Assembly (NCBI GenBank): GCA_050084985.1
Contig: JBITNC010000001.1
Span: 169,198,001 to 169,262,000 of the forward strand
Length of the DNA: 64,000 bases
Direction of reading: 5' to 3'
Source: Nageia nagi
Lineage: Eukaryota; Pinophyta
The translations under genes were made by a program, and so were the position numbers. Positions 36,480-49,437 of the stretch are shown in pieces. The stretch's first letter is position 1. Each line of letters opens with the position of its first letter. The notes under the pieces are model-generated. The model made no database searches and was not told the origin of the DNA. It was given only the letters and a program-made list of their open reading frames with translations.

Positions 36480-37290
36480 TGGTTGTAAATACCTTGACAT
36501 ACATTATGCAAAATATGCAAGAATACACAAGGCTTGGGAATTATTTAACAAGATGCATGATGCAAACATAATTTCATGGAATGCAATGATTAGAATTATT
36601 TGATAGGATACATGATACAGAAATAGATGCATAGAATGCAATGATTGGAGGAAATGTAATTTGTGGCTACAATAAGAATTCCCTTAAACTCATTGATCTA
36701 ATGAAACACTTGGGAACAAATTGTAAATCACATAAGAATGTAGGAATAGGGAATGTGTGACAACAATCCTTTTTTATGTTGCAGCCTAAATATGCTCCAT
36801 CTTATGTTCTTCTTTCAAATATTTATGCTAAAGTGGTTAGCTACAATGATGTTCAAAGAGTAAGGACACTAATGAAAGATTAATTAAGAAGACACATGGA
36901 TGTGGTTGATAGAAGTTGAAAAAAGGGTGTATGCTTTTCTTGTAGGAGAGAGATCACACCTGTAAACATAGGAGATTTATGGAAAATTATAGAAATTATC
37001 GAGTGAGATGAAGATAATGGGGTACATCCCAAATACAATACCTATGTTGCATGATGTGGAGGCCAACAATAAAGAATTTTTTATCTACCAACACATAAAA
37101 AAGTTGATTATTACATTGGGGATATTAAAGACTCCCTTTAGAACCATTATTAGAGTTGTGAAGAACCTTAAAGTATGTAGTGATTGCCATATTGCAACCA
37201 AGTTTATTTTCAAGATTGTTGCGAGGGACATTGTTTTGAGGGTTGTGAACTTAGAACATGGATAATGTTCTTATGGAGATTATTGATGAT
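36480..37290 (+). pseudogene. PPR protein pseudogene with C-terminal DYW-type domain
   Basis: PPR-DYW proteins edit RNA in plant organelles. The plus strand shows a repeat end (ARIHKAWELFNKMHDANIIS then WNAMI), the E motif (APSYVLLSNIYAK, then DVQRVRTLMKD), KRVYAFLVGERSH-like sequence near 36930, and at 37008-37265 MKIMGYIPNTIPMLHDVE followed by PFRTIIRVVKNLKVCSDCHIATKFIFKIVARDIVLR. This matches the DYW-family signature IRVVKNLRVCGDCH..TK.IS.I..REI..RD. The HSEKLA (HxE) zinc motif appears degraded (HIKKLII), and stops occur throughout. Confidence 0.85.
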
Positions 37291-37299
37291 GCAAAGTAA

Positions 37300-38105
37300 T
37301 GCAATATCTAAACAATCTTGCATAATGACATGGTGCATGCTTTCAAATTTTAGTGGTAAAAAGGAAACATGTTTCATTTCATTTTTTATTAATAAATATT
37401 TATACAAATAGATAATATTATTTTTGATATCATGATGGACACACATCAAAGATTATTTTAAAATGATTTTTCATTGAATGTTGTGGTTGTAAATGCCCTG
37501 ATATACACTTAGACTCTAAATTATGATTTACTGTAGTAAATATAATAAATATAAATCTATAATATATTGTGCAAATCACTTATCAAGGTTATCCAAATAA
37601 TACCAAGAAAGTGTGCACCTGACATGAGAAGCAAGCAATCCTCAAAGTTATGACACGATTATGCAAAGGATTGGATCAGATTTAGAAGATAACTGTGAAG
37701 ATATTCAAATGATCGGGATCAATGCTCAATGTCCTCCAAACTTGTAGCCTTGGATCGCAAAGAAAAATTACATGGTCATCGTGTAATGAATCTTCTCTCA
37801 CAGTGCAAATGCCTTGAAACCTGCAAAGTTAGAATGCATGCAAAATGTAGCAAATAGATAAGCTCAGAGCATAACCACTTTTCAGATAGGTGATGTCTAG
37901 AGACACTAAAAATGTAGTAGTTGATGTATGGAAAACCACCTATCAGAGAGATCTGATAGAGGTTATTGTATTGTGCACCTCCTTTTATACCTGTAAGGAC
38001 AAAAAAAAGAGTGAGCTGAATTTAGAATAATAATAATCATTTCAATAGAATTACAAATGAACATGCAATATTAATGATAGTCTCAAGATAATTGTAGATA
38101 TAAAC
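37300..38105. other. Non-coding stretch left of G2
   Basis: No recognisable gene. It contains ordinary AT-rich sequence up to the G2 5' LTR at 38111. Confidence 0.5.
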
Positions 38106-38110
38106 ATGAT

Positions 38111-39611
38111 TGTATATGCATACATAGCCTAACACCCTAGTGGCTTCCTAGCGTGTATTGTTCTTATTTGTTTAAAAGAAGAGTGTTTTAGCAAGCTTCT
38201 AGACAATTTTGATGAGAAAATGCACTAATTATAGAAATATCTAAACATGATGTCAGCAGAGTATAGGCGAGTATTATTTTCATTTAAAACCGAACTCCAA
38301 GAGTAGTGATATCAGTAGGTAATGCTAAAAGTTCTGTAGCGGTTGAGTTAGGTGTTCTAGGACATAAAAGGAGGTGATGTCAAAAGAGTAGAGGCAAGTT
38401 TTATTTTCATCTAAAATTGGAATCGGGGAGTAGTGATGTTAGCAAGTAATGCTGAAAGTTCCGTGGTAGTTGAGTTAGGTGTTCCGAAGCACGAAAGGAT
38501 GTAATGTGAGCAAAGTAAAGTGAAACCCACTTTGGCCAAAAGAATGGATCCGGAGAAGGATGACATCACGAGCAACACTAAGATCTCTTGGAGTTACTTG
38601 CTTCACCTTACAAAGGCATAAAAAGGAAGTGATGTCAACAAAAATAAAAACCTTCAAAATCAAAGTTCGAAGATCAATGATGTCAGATGTAACAAAAGGA
38701 ATCTTCGCTCAAGAAAAACTTCACCAAAAGACTTCAAAATGTATGATGAAGACTGAGAAGGCTTCAAAATAACCACTAGAAGATGAAGAAACTTCAGAAT
38801 CATCATAATCAATCAAAGAATCTTTCATAATTGTAAAATAGGTTCAAATGGCACTTGAGAAACATGCTCATCATAATTTAGAGGCAGTTACAGTGTTAGA
38901 TCTTTCAATTTTTAGAAATAAAATGCCATGTGGTAGAGATAGTTTATTAAAAGAAGGCCAGAATCTTTGGGCCATTTTGTAATTATTTTATTTCAATCAT
39001 TCTGTAACCGCTCTAGCCTAGTATAAAATTAGTTGAAGATAGAGAAAAAGGGTCGAAATCCCTAGTATTGCCCCTTGTATTTGTTTTTGAAGACCTTTTG
39101 TTCTATCAGTTATACAATGCCATCTTGACCTTTCTTGTACAACACTTGGTGTTATTATTCTTAATCTGGTTATATTGTGGCAAGTAATGGATATTTCCTA
39201 AATGATAACAATGAGTTGTTGGTATAACTGTGTCTGCTTATATGGAAGAGTTAAGCTAAAAAATAATTTAGAGAATGAGAGCTTACACCATGGCTGCTAC
39301 ACTAGATTCTAGCCAAGGTTTCACGTTATGTGAAAGCCTGTACTGAACTAGTGATCTGCCCCTTTCTTTACTTTTGCTCCCTATCCCTTTTGTTTGATTT
39401 CTTGCACTCTACCCTCTTTTGTTTCTTTCTTATTATTTACTCTTTTCATCTGCACCTAATAGATAAGGAACCAACCTACTTCGAAGATCAGGTTACTATG
39501 TTAGCTTGTTCATGATATACTTTGGTTGAATTGTCCAAGAGCATATATATTACGCAATTTTCATCAATAGTATATCTGTTTGGCACATTCGATGGCACCC
39601 AAAAAATTTCA
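38111..39611 (+). repeat. 5' LTR of G2
   Basis: It starts TGTATATGCATACATAGCC, as does the 3' copy at 49529. Similarity to the 3' LTR runs to 39567 (..CATCAA). If the LTR continues to the PBS it ends ..ATTTCA at 39611 (1501 bp). If it ends where similarity stops, it ends at 39569. The region around 39290 (CCATGGCTGCTACACTAG) is the unoccupied equivalent of the C2 insertion site. Confidence 0.8.
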
Positions 39612-39612
39612 T

Positions 39613-39630
39613 TGGTGACTCTGCTAGAAG
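39613..39630 (+). other. Primer-binding site of G2
   Basis: TGGTGACTCTGCTAGAAG lies one base after ..TTTCA. It matches the G1 PBS (9176-9191) and the TGGCGACTCTGCT-type PBS of plant Tat elements with one or two changes. Confidence 0.6.
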
Positions 39631-39716
39631 CAGTATTGATGGTATGTATCAAAGCAAATTTTATAGTTATTATTGCTGCTTCTTGAACCTAAATTCTTTA
39701 GTTGCTACTAGAGTTT

Positions 39717-40920
39717 ATGTGGACAAGATCAAAATCCAAAGTAGCTAAAGAGGTCTCAAATTTTAAAGAACTTGGTACTCCCAAAAAGAAAGACCCTGAT
39801 CAAGTCTAAATCTTTGGGTAGTATCAACACTTTAAAATCTCCATTCAAACTAGTACCATTCGACATTCAGGCTGGGACTGCTCCTCCTAAAATGGCTAAT
39901 CCTACTCCAAATATATATCTTGCATGGGATGATGGGGTACCTTTGGCTCTAGCTGCATTACATGATATCCCAGGAAATGTCTTTAAAACTCTACCTAAGT
40001 TTGATGCCACCACAGAGAAGACAGCTTATGAACACTATGTGGATGTAGCCGATTTAGCTAAGCTCCATAATATTGAGCATGAAGATGTCATGGTAAGATT
40101 GCTACCACAATCTTTCGAAGGCAGGGTCCTTGATTGGTATAGAAGCCTTGCTAGCGGATCTATAACTTCTTGGGCTCAATTGGTAAAGCCTTTCACCCTA
40201 GAATTTAATGAAATAAGAGACCTCTTCTCCTTACTAACTCAGCTCACCTCTATCAAGAGACATGAATAGGAGAATATTCTAGATTTTAATATTAGGTTCC
40301 AAAAATCTTGAAAAAGATTTCCAATATCAGTTAGGCACCAGCAATCTCAAGCTTTGATGTATTATTTGAGAGCCTTTCTCCCAAATCTCTTTTTGTAAAC
40401 TCAAAATTCCGAAGTGACCACTTTTTTAGAAGTCTATAGACAAGCAATGTTTGCTGATGCTTGCCTCCTTTTTGTAGGAAAACTACCCAACTACATGCCA
40501 ATGCCATACTTTCCAATGTTATAGCAAAACCAAGCAATAAGACCCTAAACAATTTGCATGGCCTTGCCTCTAGCTAGTATTCCTGCACTGGTTCAACAAT
40601 TTCCATTAGCCTTGCCTACCCTAATAGCTCCTCTGGCTTTACCAGTCCCACATCAGTTAGGAATAAATCAAGTAGCTTCCTCTCAAAGTGAGATATAAGA
40701 ATTGAAAGCTTTGTGTAGGAACATGGCAAAACAGATCACCCTCTTGAGTAGACAAAATAATGCTAGGAGATTCCCATATCCAGCTATAAAAAAAGCTCAA
40801 AATCAGCATGTGTTGGTAGAGGATACAGATCAAGCTTCTTCTTTTGGACAGATAGTAGGCTTATGTTTAGCTTGCAATGATGCTTATGAACAAACTTCTT
40901 GCCCTATATATCAATATTAG
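39717..40920 (+). pseudogene. Gag remnant of G2
   Basis: A likely start, MWTRSKSKVAKEVSN, lies at 39717, with a frameshift near 39770. The main piece (39772-40269) has TLPKFDATTEKTAYEHY, QSFEGRVLDWYRSL and SITSWAQL, the Retrotrans_gag core. A stop follows RHE, but the same frame continues with ENILDFNIRFQ. A late piece has CLACNDAYEQTSC, perhaps a decayed zinc knuckle. It is homologous to the G1 gag. Confidence 0.8.
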
Positions 40921-41440
40921 GAGTACTTGTTTAAAAGCAGAGGAACTCCTCCATTCGGCATAGCCAATGATATGAGTCAAAATGTAAATTTGATGAATTT
41001 TGCCCCAACCGATGTAGGTGTTTTTGTTGTAGAAACAAGGTCTGCAAAGAGGCCTCATGTATCAAATCTACCAGATAAAAGAGTTGAATCTCCAAAATAT
41101 CACGATCCAGTAACCTCTAAGAAGCTTGGTATAGCTCCCAATTCTACGAATACGACACTCCCACAAGAAGTTGCATCTCATAAATTTCCAATTTCGAATG
41201 CTAGACAAATGCCTAAAGTTGATGAAGTCAATGATCAGATGATCCGGAAGTTAAGGTTTCCCTCACTCACCAAGCATCAGAGGGATGATACTCAACAGTT
41301 TCAACAAAGGTTCGCTCACAAATACGGTAAGCCTCCAGTCATTCATGATTTCAATATTGTGGAAGAATTAAAGAGAACCCTTAAAAATCATTGGGCAAAT
41401 CAATTTACTAAGGGCATCCTTTACAACATTAAATGATAGG

Positions 41441-41860
41441 GTGTTAAATTTGTTTAAAACCTCCAAATATCCAAGAATGGGAAAAAATAAACCACCAACT
41501 TTTTATATGACTTTAGAGGTTGATGGGTATGTGTTACATAACTGTCTAGTCGATTCCAGAGCAGCCACTACCGTCATGCCTAAAGTAGTATGTGATGTAA
41601 TGGGGCTACCTCTTACTAGAACATCCATAGGAGTGTTGCAGTTAGAGTCAATCCTAGTTAAAACTGTTGGGGTTATTAAGGATATAGTTCTAAAGATACA
41701 TAAGTGTTCTTCTGTGGTCATCACTTAGGAAATTGTAATAGTTGAACTTCCTCCTCTTTTCGGGTTATGTCTATCCAGGAAGTTCACAACAAAAATAGGA
41801 GGTTATTTAGCAATAGATTACACTCATTATTTAATTCCTTTGTGGAAACAAGAGAGTAAA
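41441..41860 (+). pseudogene. Aspartic protease remnant of G2
   Basis: It reads FYMTLEVDGYVLHNC, then LVDSRAATTVMPKVVCDVM, a retropepsin with DSRA in place of DSGA, so the catalytic glycine is lost. Downstream, FTTKIGGYLAIDYTHYLIP matches G1. A stop at 41728 splits it. Confidence 0.75.
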
Positions 41861-42063
41861 GTTGGATAATGAAAAAATTTCTAATGTTCATGTAGAAAAT
41901 GAGGTGATCAATGCAATCCTGAGTGAGTTGGAAGAGAGTGAGCAGTTGTTGGAAGAATTGCGAACCGAAGATCCCATGTCTATGAATATGCTTAGCACCA
42001 TTTATAACATGGAGTTTTGAGAATTATTGTTTGATGGAACCGGAGCCTTTCATCCCAAAGCTC

Positions 42064-42480
42064 ACCAGTGAAGAGTTCAGAAAAGGTGAAGTCTGGGAAA
42101 TGTTCTTTGATGGAGCTAGATCTTAAAATGGGTCAGGTATTGGGATTGTCTTGATTGATCCAATGGGTAAAATTCATAAATTCTCATATAGGATCACATG
42201 GATGTGCACCAATAATGCGACTAAGTATGAAGCCCTTTGCCTTGGCCTGGAGCAAGCAATTAAAATGTAAATCTGTTGTGTGAAAATTAAAGGAGACTCA
42301 AAGTTAATTGTAAACCAAGTCACAAGTAAGTGCTCTGTTAAACATCATTATTTAAAGACGTACAGGAATAGAGTGTGGGATCTATTTGAAAATTTTGAAA
42401 CTCTGCACATACAATCCATTCCAAGGAGGTCGAACCAAGAAGCTGATGCAATGGCTCAAATGGGAGCCAGTTTTGATACC
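42064..42480 (+). pseudogene. RNase H-like domain upstream of RT in G2
   Basis: The plus strand reads VWEMFFDGARS, a stop, then NGSGIGIVLIDPMGKIHKFSY, NNATKYEALCLGLEQAI, KIKGDSKLIVNQV and RSNQEADAMAQMGA. All four acidic positions of the RNase H active site are visible (FDG, YEA, GDS, ADAMA). It lies between protease and RT. A separate tethered RNase H follows RT, so this is an additional domain. G1 has the same arrangement. Confidence 0.85.
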
Positions 42481-42899
42481 ACCAATGACTGGTTCCAGAA
42501 AAAGGGGATTCAACTTATCTTTAGACCTTCTGTTCTAGTTAATGATTCCTTTTGGCAAGTTTGTAGAGATGAGGCTCAAATCAATCAATTTTTGCTATAG
42601 CAATCTGTGTGTCATGTAGTAGGAGAAGAAGATGTCGACATCTTCCATGAACAAGATATAATCCAATTGAACAACAATATAATTTCTAGAGATCTGATTC
42701 CATTCGAAGGGTTGTTCAATAGAAATGATCAAGTAAGAAGAAAGGGTATAATTATAAACCCTGGTAATCATAAGGAGTATGAAATTCTTCCCAATTTTTT
42801 TTTTAAAAATTGGCATATGTAACAACCCTGATCAAATCAAAGAGATTATTCAGTTGTGCAGAGTTTTTGCTGATATAATTGCTTGATCATATGATGATC

Positions 42900-43610
42900 T
42901 AAAGGTTTTTGATAAATCTATAATTCAACATACGATAGAATTGATTAAAGATGCTAAGCCTATCAGATAGAAGCAAAGGTCAGTAAACCCCAAGATTGAA
43001 GTGGTGATGAAACAAGAAGTTCTAAAACTGTATAAAGCTGGTATCAATATCTTATTAAACATTTTACATGGGTGGCAAACTTAATCCCAATTAGAAAGAA
43101 AAATGGAGAGATTCGATTATGTGTGGATTCTAGAGGTTTAAATAGAGTCTCATTAAAAGATCATTATCCTCTATTGCCTATGGAACAAATATTAAATATT
43201 ATGGCTGGAGTGAAAAGATTCTTATTACTAGATGGTTTTTCGAGGTATAAACAAGTTTGGGTAAAAAATTAAAATCAATACAAAATGGCTTTTACAACCA
43301 AATAGGAAACATTTGCTTTCCAAAGAATGCCTTTCGGATTATCAAATGTAGGAGCAACCTTCCAAAGAGCTATGGACTATGCGTTTGGAGAAATGGTAAA
43401 TAAAAGTGTGCTAGTATACTTGGATGATATCACTATTTTCTCTCATGATAGGAGTTCCCATGTATAGCATCTGGAGCAAGCTTTTATCAAATGCAGAAGG
43501 TATGGAATTTCTTTAAATCCAAAAAAATTTATTTTTGCAGTAGATGAGAAAAGCTTTTTGGACATGTCATTTCAAAAGAAGATTGGGCTATTGATCTGGA
43601 TAGGATAGAA
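42900..43610 (+). pseudogene. Reverse transcriptase remnant of G2
   Basis: Ty3 RT: ANLIPIRKKNGEIRLCVDSRGLN (43072 onward), FAFQRMPFGLSNVGATFQRAMD (about 43312-43380), the catalytic VYLDDITIF (about 43411-43440), then SLNPKKFIFAVDE and SFLGHVIS after a frameshift. Stops lie near 43270 and 43467. The linker before it (42607-42822, DVDIFHEQDIIQLNN.. PFEGLFN) matches the G1 linker. Confidence 0.9.
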
Positions 43611-43779
43611 GCAATAAACAAATTATCTCTTCCTTCAAACAAAAAGGCTTTACAATCTTTCCTAGGACAAATTAACTTTGTAAGAAGATTTGTTCAAGAT
43701 TTTTCAAGCATTGTTAAGCCTTTTACTCTCATGTTAAAGAAAAAAGTTGTGTTCGAATGGACTGAAGAAGGAAAAAAAG

Positions 43780-44220
43780 CTTTTCAAATAATCAACTTTG
43801 CAATAACTAGGGTGCCTATCTTTAGGAACCTAGATTTCAGCAAAGAATTCATTTTGTATGTGTATGGCTCTAATTCAAGCATTACAGCTATCCTAACATA
43901 GAAACTTGAAAAGAATGAGGAATGTCCAATTGCTTTTTTCAGTCAAACTATGAATAAATGTGAGGAGAAATACACTTTTATGGAAAAACAAGTCCTAGCA
44001 ATACTAAAGTATTTGGAAAAGTTGAAACATTATATAGGTCAAATCAAAGTTCTAATCTTAACTATACATCCAGATGTTAGATCTTATATAATGCAAGGAG
44101 AAATTAAGGAAGAGAGATCTGGATGGATTTCTAAAATTTTAAGATATAATGTGGAAATCAGACCTACTAAACTCACAAAGGGAAAAGCCCCTTGTGAGCA
44201 ATTAGCCAGAGACATTATAG
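43780..44220 (+). pseudogene. Tethered RNase H remnant of G2
   Basis: The usual Ty3 RNase H after RT: FILYVYGSNSSITAILT, a stop, then CPIAFFSQTMNKCEEKYTFMEKQVLAI, LKHYIGQIKVLILTIHPDV and KILRYNVEIRPTKLTKGK. The first catalytic Asp (normally DAS) appears as GS, so it is degenerate. Confidence 0.75.
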
Positions 44221-44329
44221 AAGGAAAAGACAATGTGTATTTCACCAAATAAATAATTCTGGATGAGGAACTAAGTATGGAGGAAAATGACTAGATAGGC
44301 CAATTAAATAGGTATTTTGAATTTGGTAA

Positions 44330-45380
44330 ACTCCCCATGCATTTGAACATATCACAAAGGAGAAGATTTAAAATCCATGTCCAAAATTATACAAAAATTG
44401 ACCAAGTGATTTATAGAAAAAATCATGATGGAGTATTGTTGAGATGTATATCATCATCCAAGATAGCAAAATTGATCGACAAATTTCATTTCGAGTTATT
44501 TGGAGGTCATTATTATAGCTATACAATGGTAGGTAAAATCATTCAAGCAGGTTATTACTGGCACACTATGTTCAAAGATGCTTTTACAAAGGTTCAAAGT
44601 TGTGAGAAATGTTAAAGGTTTGTAGGTAGAAAGAGAAAGGTGGCTTCACCATTAGAACCAATTCGGGTGGAAGAACCTTTTTAACAATGGGAATTAGACT
44701 TTATTGGAATTATTAATCCAAATTCCTCAATCGAGCATAAATTCATTCTCACCGCCATCGATTGTTTCACCAAATGGGCCGAAGCAGAAGCTATGAAAGG
44801 TAAATCAGAAAACTATTCTAAAATTCATTAAAAAGTTGATTAATAGGCATGGAATTCCTCAAACAATCATTTCTGATAATGGCTTAACATTTGTAGGGAC
44901 ATATATCACCAATTTTGCTATGAGATATGAGATCTACTGGAAGACTTCCTCAAATTACTATCCATAGGGTAATGGGCTGGCTGAATCGACAAATAAGAAA
45001 TTGTTAAGGATCCTTAAGAGAACTGTAGAGGATAATCCCTGGACCTGGCATGAGAAGCTGAATTGGGCATTATGGGCAGATAGAATCACTATAATGTCGA
45101 CTATCAAGACTAGTCCATATGCGTTGGTATAAGGGAAAAGGGCTTTGCTGCCAAGTTATATAGGGCTTCCTTCTTTGACAATACTTCAAGAATATGGTGA
45201 AGGATTTGAACCACTTCAAGTACGGATGAATGAACTATTGCATCTGGAAGAATCCTGGAATAAGGTGTATCTAGATTTAAAAAAGAGAAATGAAATTGTA
45301 AAGATGTGATTTGATACCTAGAAAGCTTCTCTGAACACCTTCAAAGAAGGAGATCTTGTTTTAAAATGGGACTAAGATAG
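44330..45380 (+). pseudogene. Integrase remnant of G2
   Basis: N-terminal zinc site: KFHFELFGGHYYSYTMVGKI, then VQSCEKC (about 44480-44615). Core start: WELDFIGIINPNSS and FILTAIDCFTKWAEAEAMKG (about 44690-44800), with the first catalytic Asp in ELDFIG. The rest is frameshifted (YHP.GNGLAESTNKKLLRILK is readable near 44960-45020 with one stop). C-terminal part: FESFWLGTYIIAKGIGRNAFEI, then RQHLKHYKP, ends at about 45550. Confidence 0.8.
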
Positions 45381-45964
45381 AGCCAAACCCGAAAAGCATA
45401 AGAAGTTTGAGTCTTTTTGGTTAGGAACATACATCATAGCGAAAGGCATTGGGAGAAACGCTTTCGAAATAACCAAATTAAATAGGTGGAAGATGCCGAT
45501 TTCAGTAAACAGGCAACATTTGAAACATTACAAGCCCGCTTGCACGGGATAATGCTTTTAAAAGAGAATTTACTACCCTTGTATATATTGTAAATATGAT
45601 GTGTCTTGCATTTAATTTCCAAAGTAGCAGTACATTTTTGTTCAATGATAATATTAATGACTTAAGGCATTTTTAGCACTGTTGGAGTCAAAGTTCCCAA
45701 GAAAAGCTTGGGAGCATCAAATCAGTTATTAATACAAATGACGTAGCAGTTATGTTGCATGATTAAAAAAACAAATGCAAGGCATGGGAATTTAAGAATA
45801 AAAGTAGCAAAGGCAACGCATTTCAATACATACAAACTCCAGAACTTTCGAAGAGTAGCAATTATCTAAGTTCCCAATCTTCAACAAAGCTGAGAAATGC
45901 AGAGTATCATTCAGAATCGTTAAGTCGAAGCAAAGTATACTTGGAAGCGTAGTCTAAAAGGAAT

Positions 45965-48900
45965 ATGGTGCCAACTCCAGGAAGGGTAGTTAAAAAAGTT
46001 GTGGATTCAATGGAGTTGCTATGGGACACCGAGATAATAGCTCAAAACAAGAATCCAAAGGGCACCACAAAAGGTAAGTGTCCTATTTTTGGATTCAATC
46101 ATATTGCTCACACACCAATGGGGTCACGGCTTATGTATTTTATTCCCCATAGATGTTTCCCAATACCAGATTTGATTAGGCTAATCAAAGGGGCATTTGA
46201 TCCTACAATGAGTGTTGTAAGAAACTTATAGGGAAGGATAGTTCTTAGCCTAGATCCCACGTATTTAGCTAGTGCTTTTAATCCACCCGCCCCATTCTCT
46301 CCCCTTATGTTGATAAATTGGGACATAAGACCAAGCTCAAATATGAGGATGAACATCCTATCTTGGCTCAACAGGAATGTGAATGATGCTGTAAATTTCT
46401 TAGAAGTTCCAAATTTTAAAGTGTTGTTATCTAGTTTCTCCAAATTTTAAAGTGTTGTTTTGTCAGTAGCAATGAGGGAGAAGTCAGATAAATATATCTC
46501 ATCAACAAAGCTTGCCATAGCCTATCAGATCTCTCACTCGAATACTCCTACCATTTATGATCGGGTTGTTTCCATTTCAGATAGGATTTCAGAATAATTA
46601 GAAGAAATTGATCAAATATCTCACTTTGCATATGCATCATATATTGTTTGGTTGGTAATTAATCAAAATTCGAGATTCTTCAAAAAATTGAACTTAATTA
46701 AGCATGAAGGAGATGGGTCCCTCAGGTCTGTGGATAAATAGACTAAAGAAGTAAAGTCATCGATCGATTACTATAGCTTTGTGGAAAATGTTTTAGTTCC
46801 GTCCATGAGTCTGTTTGCTCCCGAAATTCCAAGGCTATCGAAAGCATCAAAATTGTATCTTTGGATGCCTCATGGTGAGACTGAAGATTGGTTCTTCGCT
46901 GAGAAAGGAACATTCATTATACTTTATGGTTTTACAAGCACCCCTTTCTTATTACCTACACATGTCACTGACTGGATCTTTAGTATAGAGTATCGAAGGT
47001 AAATAGACTATGTAGATGCAAAATATGGAGCTACAACTAAGAAGAGACTGATCTATGCTCTACCTCACAAGGTGCATGACTTGGTACTCCAAAGTAGAGG
47101 AAGAGGCGACCAACTGAAGGAGAAGCTACTCAGGTTGAAGTTAAAAAGGATCAATCAATATCGGTTATATGATTTGGAAGATGTGTTTGGTAAAAGGTTG
47201 AAAATTCAACCCAATCCTCCCAGCTTCAAAGTGGAAGCCAAACCAAAGCTGAACTGGTGGAGAAATTTGGAAGAGAAGGATAGATCAATGCCCATGTCTT
47301 TGATTGCTAAAGATTTGCTACCGTCGTTGATGAGTTTTTATGAGAAGAAGGTAGTTTTTAATCCAATGACTCACTCAATTCTTAAAAAATCTTTGGCTAC
47401 GTTGAGAAGGCTTAAGTGGAGCGAAGAGAAAATTATTGCATTTAACCAATATTGAATTGAATCGAGAAATAAATTCACTCCCCTTGAGTTTGACCTCGAC
47501 GATGTGGTCGAGGATATGTGGAAGATGGAACACCCTTCAGATGTCCCTGTTGAAGAGTATCCTGGAAGCGATGATGAAGAAGAAGAACAAGATCAGCCAG
47601 AAGCTCAAGGAATTAGCCAAGAAGAGCAAACTGAAGAAGATGTTAGAGAACCTACCTTAGAAGTTGTACAAGAGACATCAAAAGGGTAAGAAGTGTATAT
47701 GACGAAGAGGAAAGCTCAGAAGGCCCCCCTTTCACCTAAGAAGAAGAGGAAGACACCCGCTCCAATAGGTACACTTTCTTTTTCTCCTCCTCTTTTAGAT
47801 ACCTCCATAATAAACCCTATCATACCAGTATCTATTCAAGTTGTCTCACCCATCTCTACTCAAGCCCCCTTTCTATAGTTGGGATGACCTCTCTTACACA
47901 CACCACACAACCAATTCCAATGTTATCGCTACCTTTCCAATGGCATAATCCTACCCCTTCTGCATCGATTCACCCTATTACTCCTCTCACTAATGTCATC
48001 ACTATACCATCATCGCCCCCACCACCATTCCTAGTAAATCCCATCAGTAGCAACGACCCAAGCTCCAACCAAGCCAATCCTGCAACACCAACAAAATAAG
48101 TGTTGACCTTCCTTTCCTAGGATTTGAGTGTCGATTCTCCATTCATCACTATATCTGAACAATAGGTGTCCATTCATGGTATTATGCAATAGTACCAACA
48201 AATGAAGAGTGACCAAGAAGAATGGATGTAGAGGCAATTGAAAAAAATCCCAACATCGAATAATCCAGTAAAGCTCCAGACTTCTGTAGATTCAAAAATA
48301 AAGTGCTAGAGATGGCTATAGCCCAAGATCTCCACGAAGGGCAGAGTGATTTAACTTCTATGAACACCTGGGTGAAGATAGATGTGAAAAGCATTCCCCA
48401 AAATGACAAGAATGAGTTGTTGCAAACTACCATGGACCTGAATATATTAAAGTTAACCAAGTTGGAAGTCAAGTATAACAAGCTTCAAAAGGCTCATGAA
48501 GCGATAAAGAAGCAGTTGGTTACTCAAAGTATCAAGCTAAAAGCTGTCGATAACAATATAGCTATTTTAAGAGCAAGTTTAACTTCCGCTCCTACTGTTG
48601 ATAGCATGAACAAAAAAGATACCACTATTGATGAAAATGATGCAGAAATAGCCACAAGGACAACAGAAGTTGCATCAAGAGATTCAATCATCGATAGTCT
48701 TAATGTCAACGTAGCTCAATTACAACAACGCATGAACAAGTACAAAGTGGATAAGGGTTTCTTATTAGCCGTAAAGGAGAAATTTTGGGAACAGAGATCC
48801 CAAGAAATCAAGGACCTGATTCATCTCAAGGACCATGTCGAAATGTGTTTATGGGACTAAAAGGGCTTGAGGTAGATGTCTGTAGGAGTGAGAGTATCCT

Positions 48901-49437
48901 CTATCCTATATTAGAGGAAGCTAAGAAAGCAAACAAGAAACTAAATGAAATTTCCAATGAAGGTTTATAGGCCCTAAATATTGGGGATCGAGTTGAACTC
49001 ATAGCAACAATCAATTATCCAGTGTGGGGAAAGTGGGTCTGTCAAGAGATTAGAAATAGTGTGTTGAACCAATTGCAAGGAACAGAGACTCTGAAGACAG
49101 AGTTGCAAAAATTAGCCACATTGGGAGTCCTAGAATTGTGGAAGATTGACGACTCACCAATCTCGAAATAAGAATTTTTAAAAAATATTCAAAAAATTAG
49201 TAAGCAGATTGATGATGTGGAAGCACTGCTATCTTCTTTTGACGAGGTAAATTTGTTAAAACTCTTTGATTCTTGGACATGGGTTGAGGTTAGTTTATAG
49301 CAATTGTTGCAAAAACATGGGCAAGAGTCTTATGAAGTTTTAAACACTATAGCTTTAGCTCAATCTAGGTTAAAGGACTTCTCTAGAACACATGTAAATT
49401 GGGGAAAGGTTCAGCAGTTCCTAAGTTTACAGAATTG
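45965..49437 (+). pseudogene. Extra sense ORF downstream of integrase in G2, function unknown
   Basis: About 3.5 kb of mostly one reading direction with scattered stops and frameshifts. Parts in order: a globular region (MVPTPGRVVKK.., FGFNHIAHTPMG, ASYIVWLVINQN, LLPTHVTDWIFSIEYRR; 45965-47450); a strongly acidic stretch (EEYPGSDDEEEEQDQPEAQ, 47550-47620); a basic stretch with PKKKRK, like a nuclear localisation signal (47735-47755); a Pro/Ser/Thr-rich part (47760-48100); and a heptad-rich, probably coiled-coil region (48303-48860), ending FLSLQN. The globular motifs recur in G1 at 1-2680. I recognise no known domain. It lies where some plant Ty3 elements carry extra ORFs. Confidence 0.7.

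Noticed and set aside
38560-38772. Open frames inside the G2 LTR (also 49923-50174) as small genes
   Set aside because: They lie wholly in LTR sequence, are altered between the two LTR copies and match no protein family.
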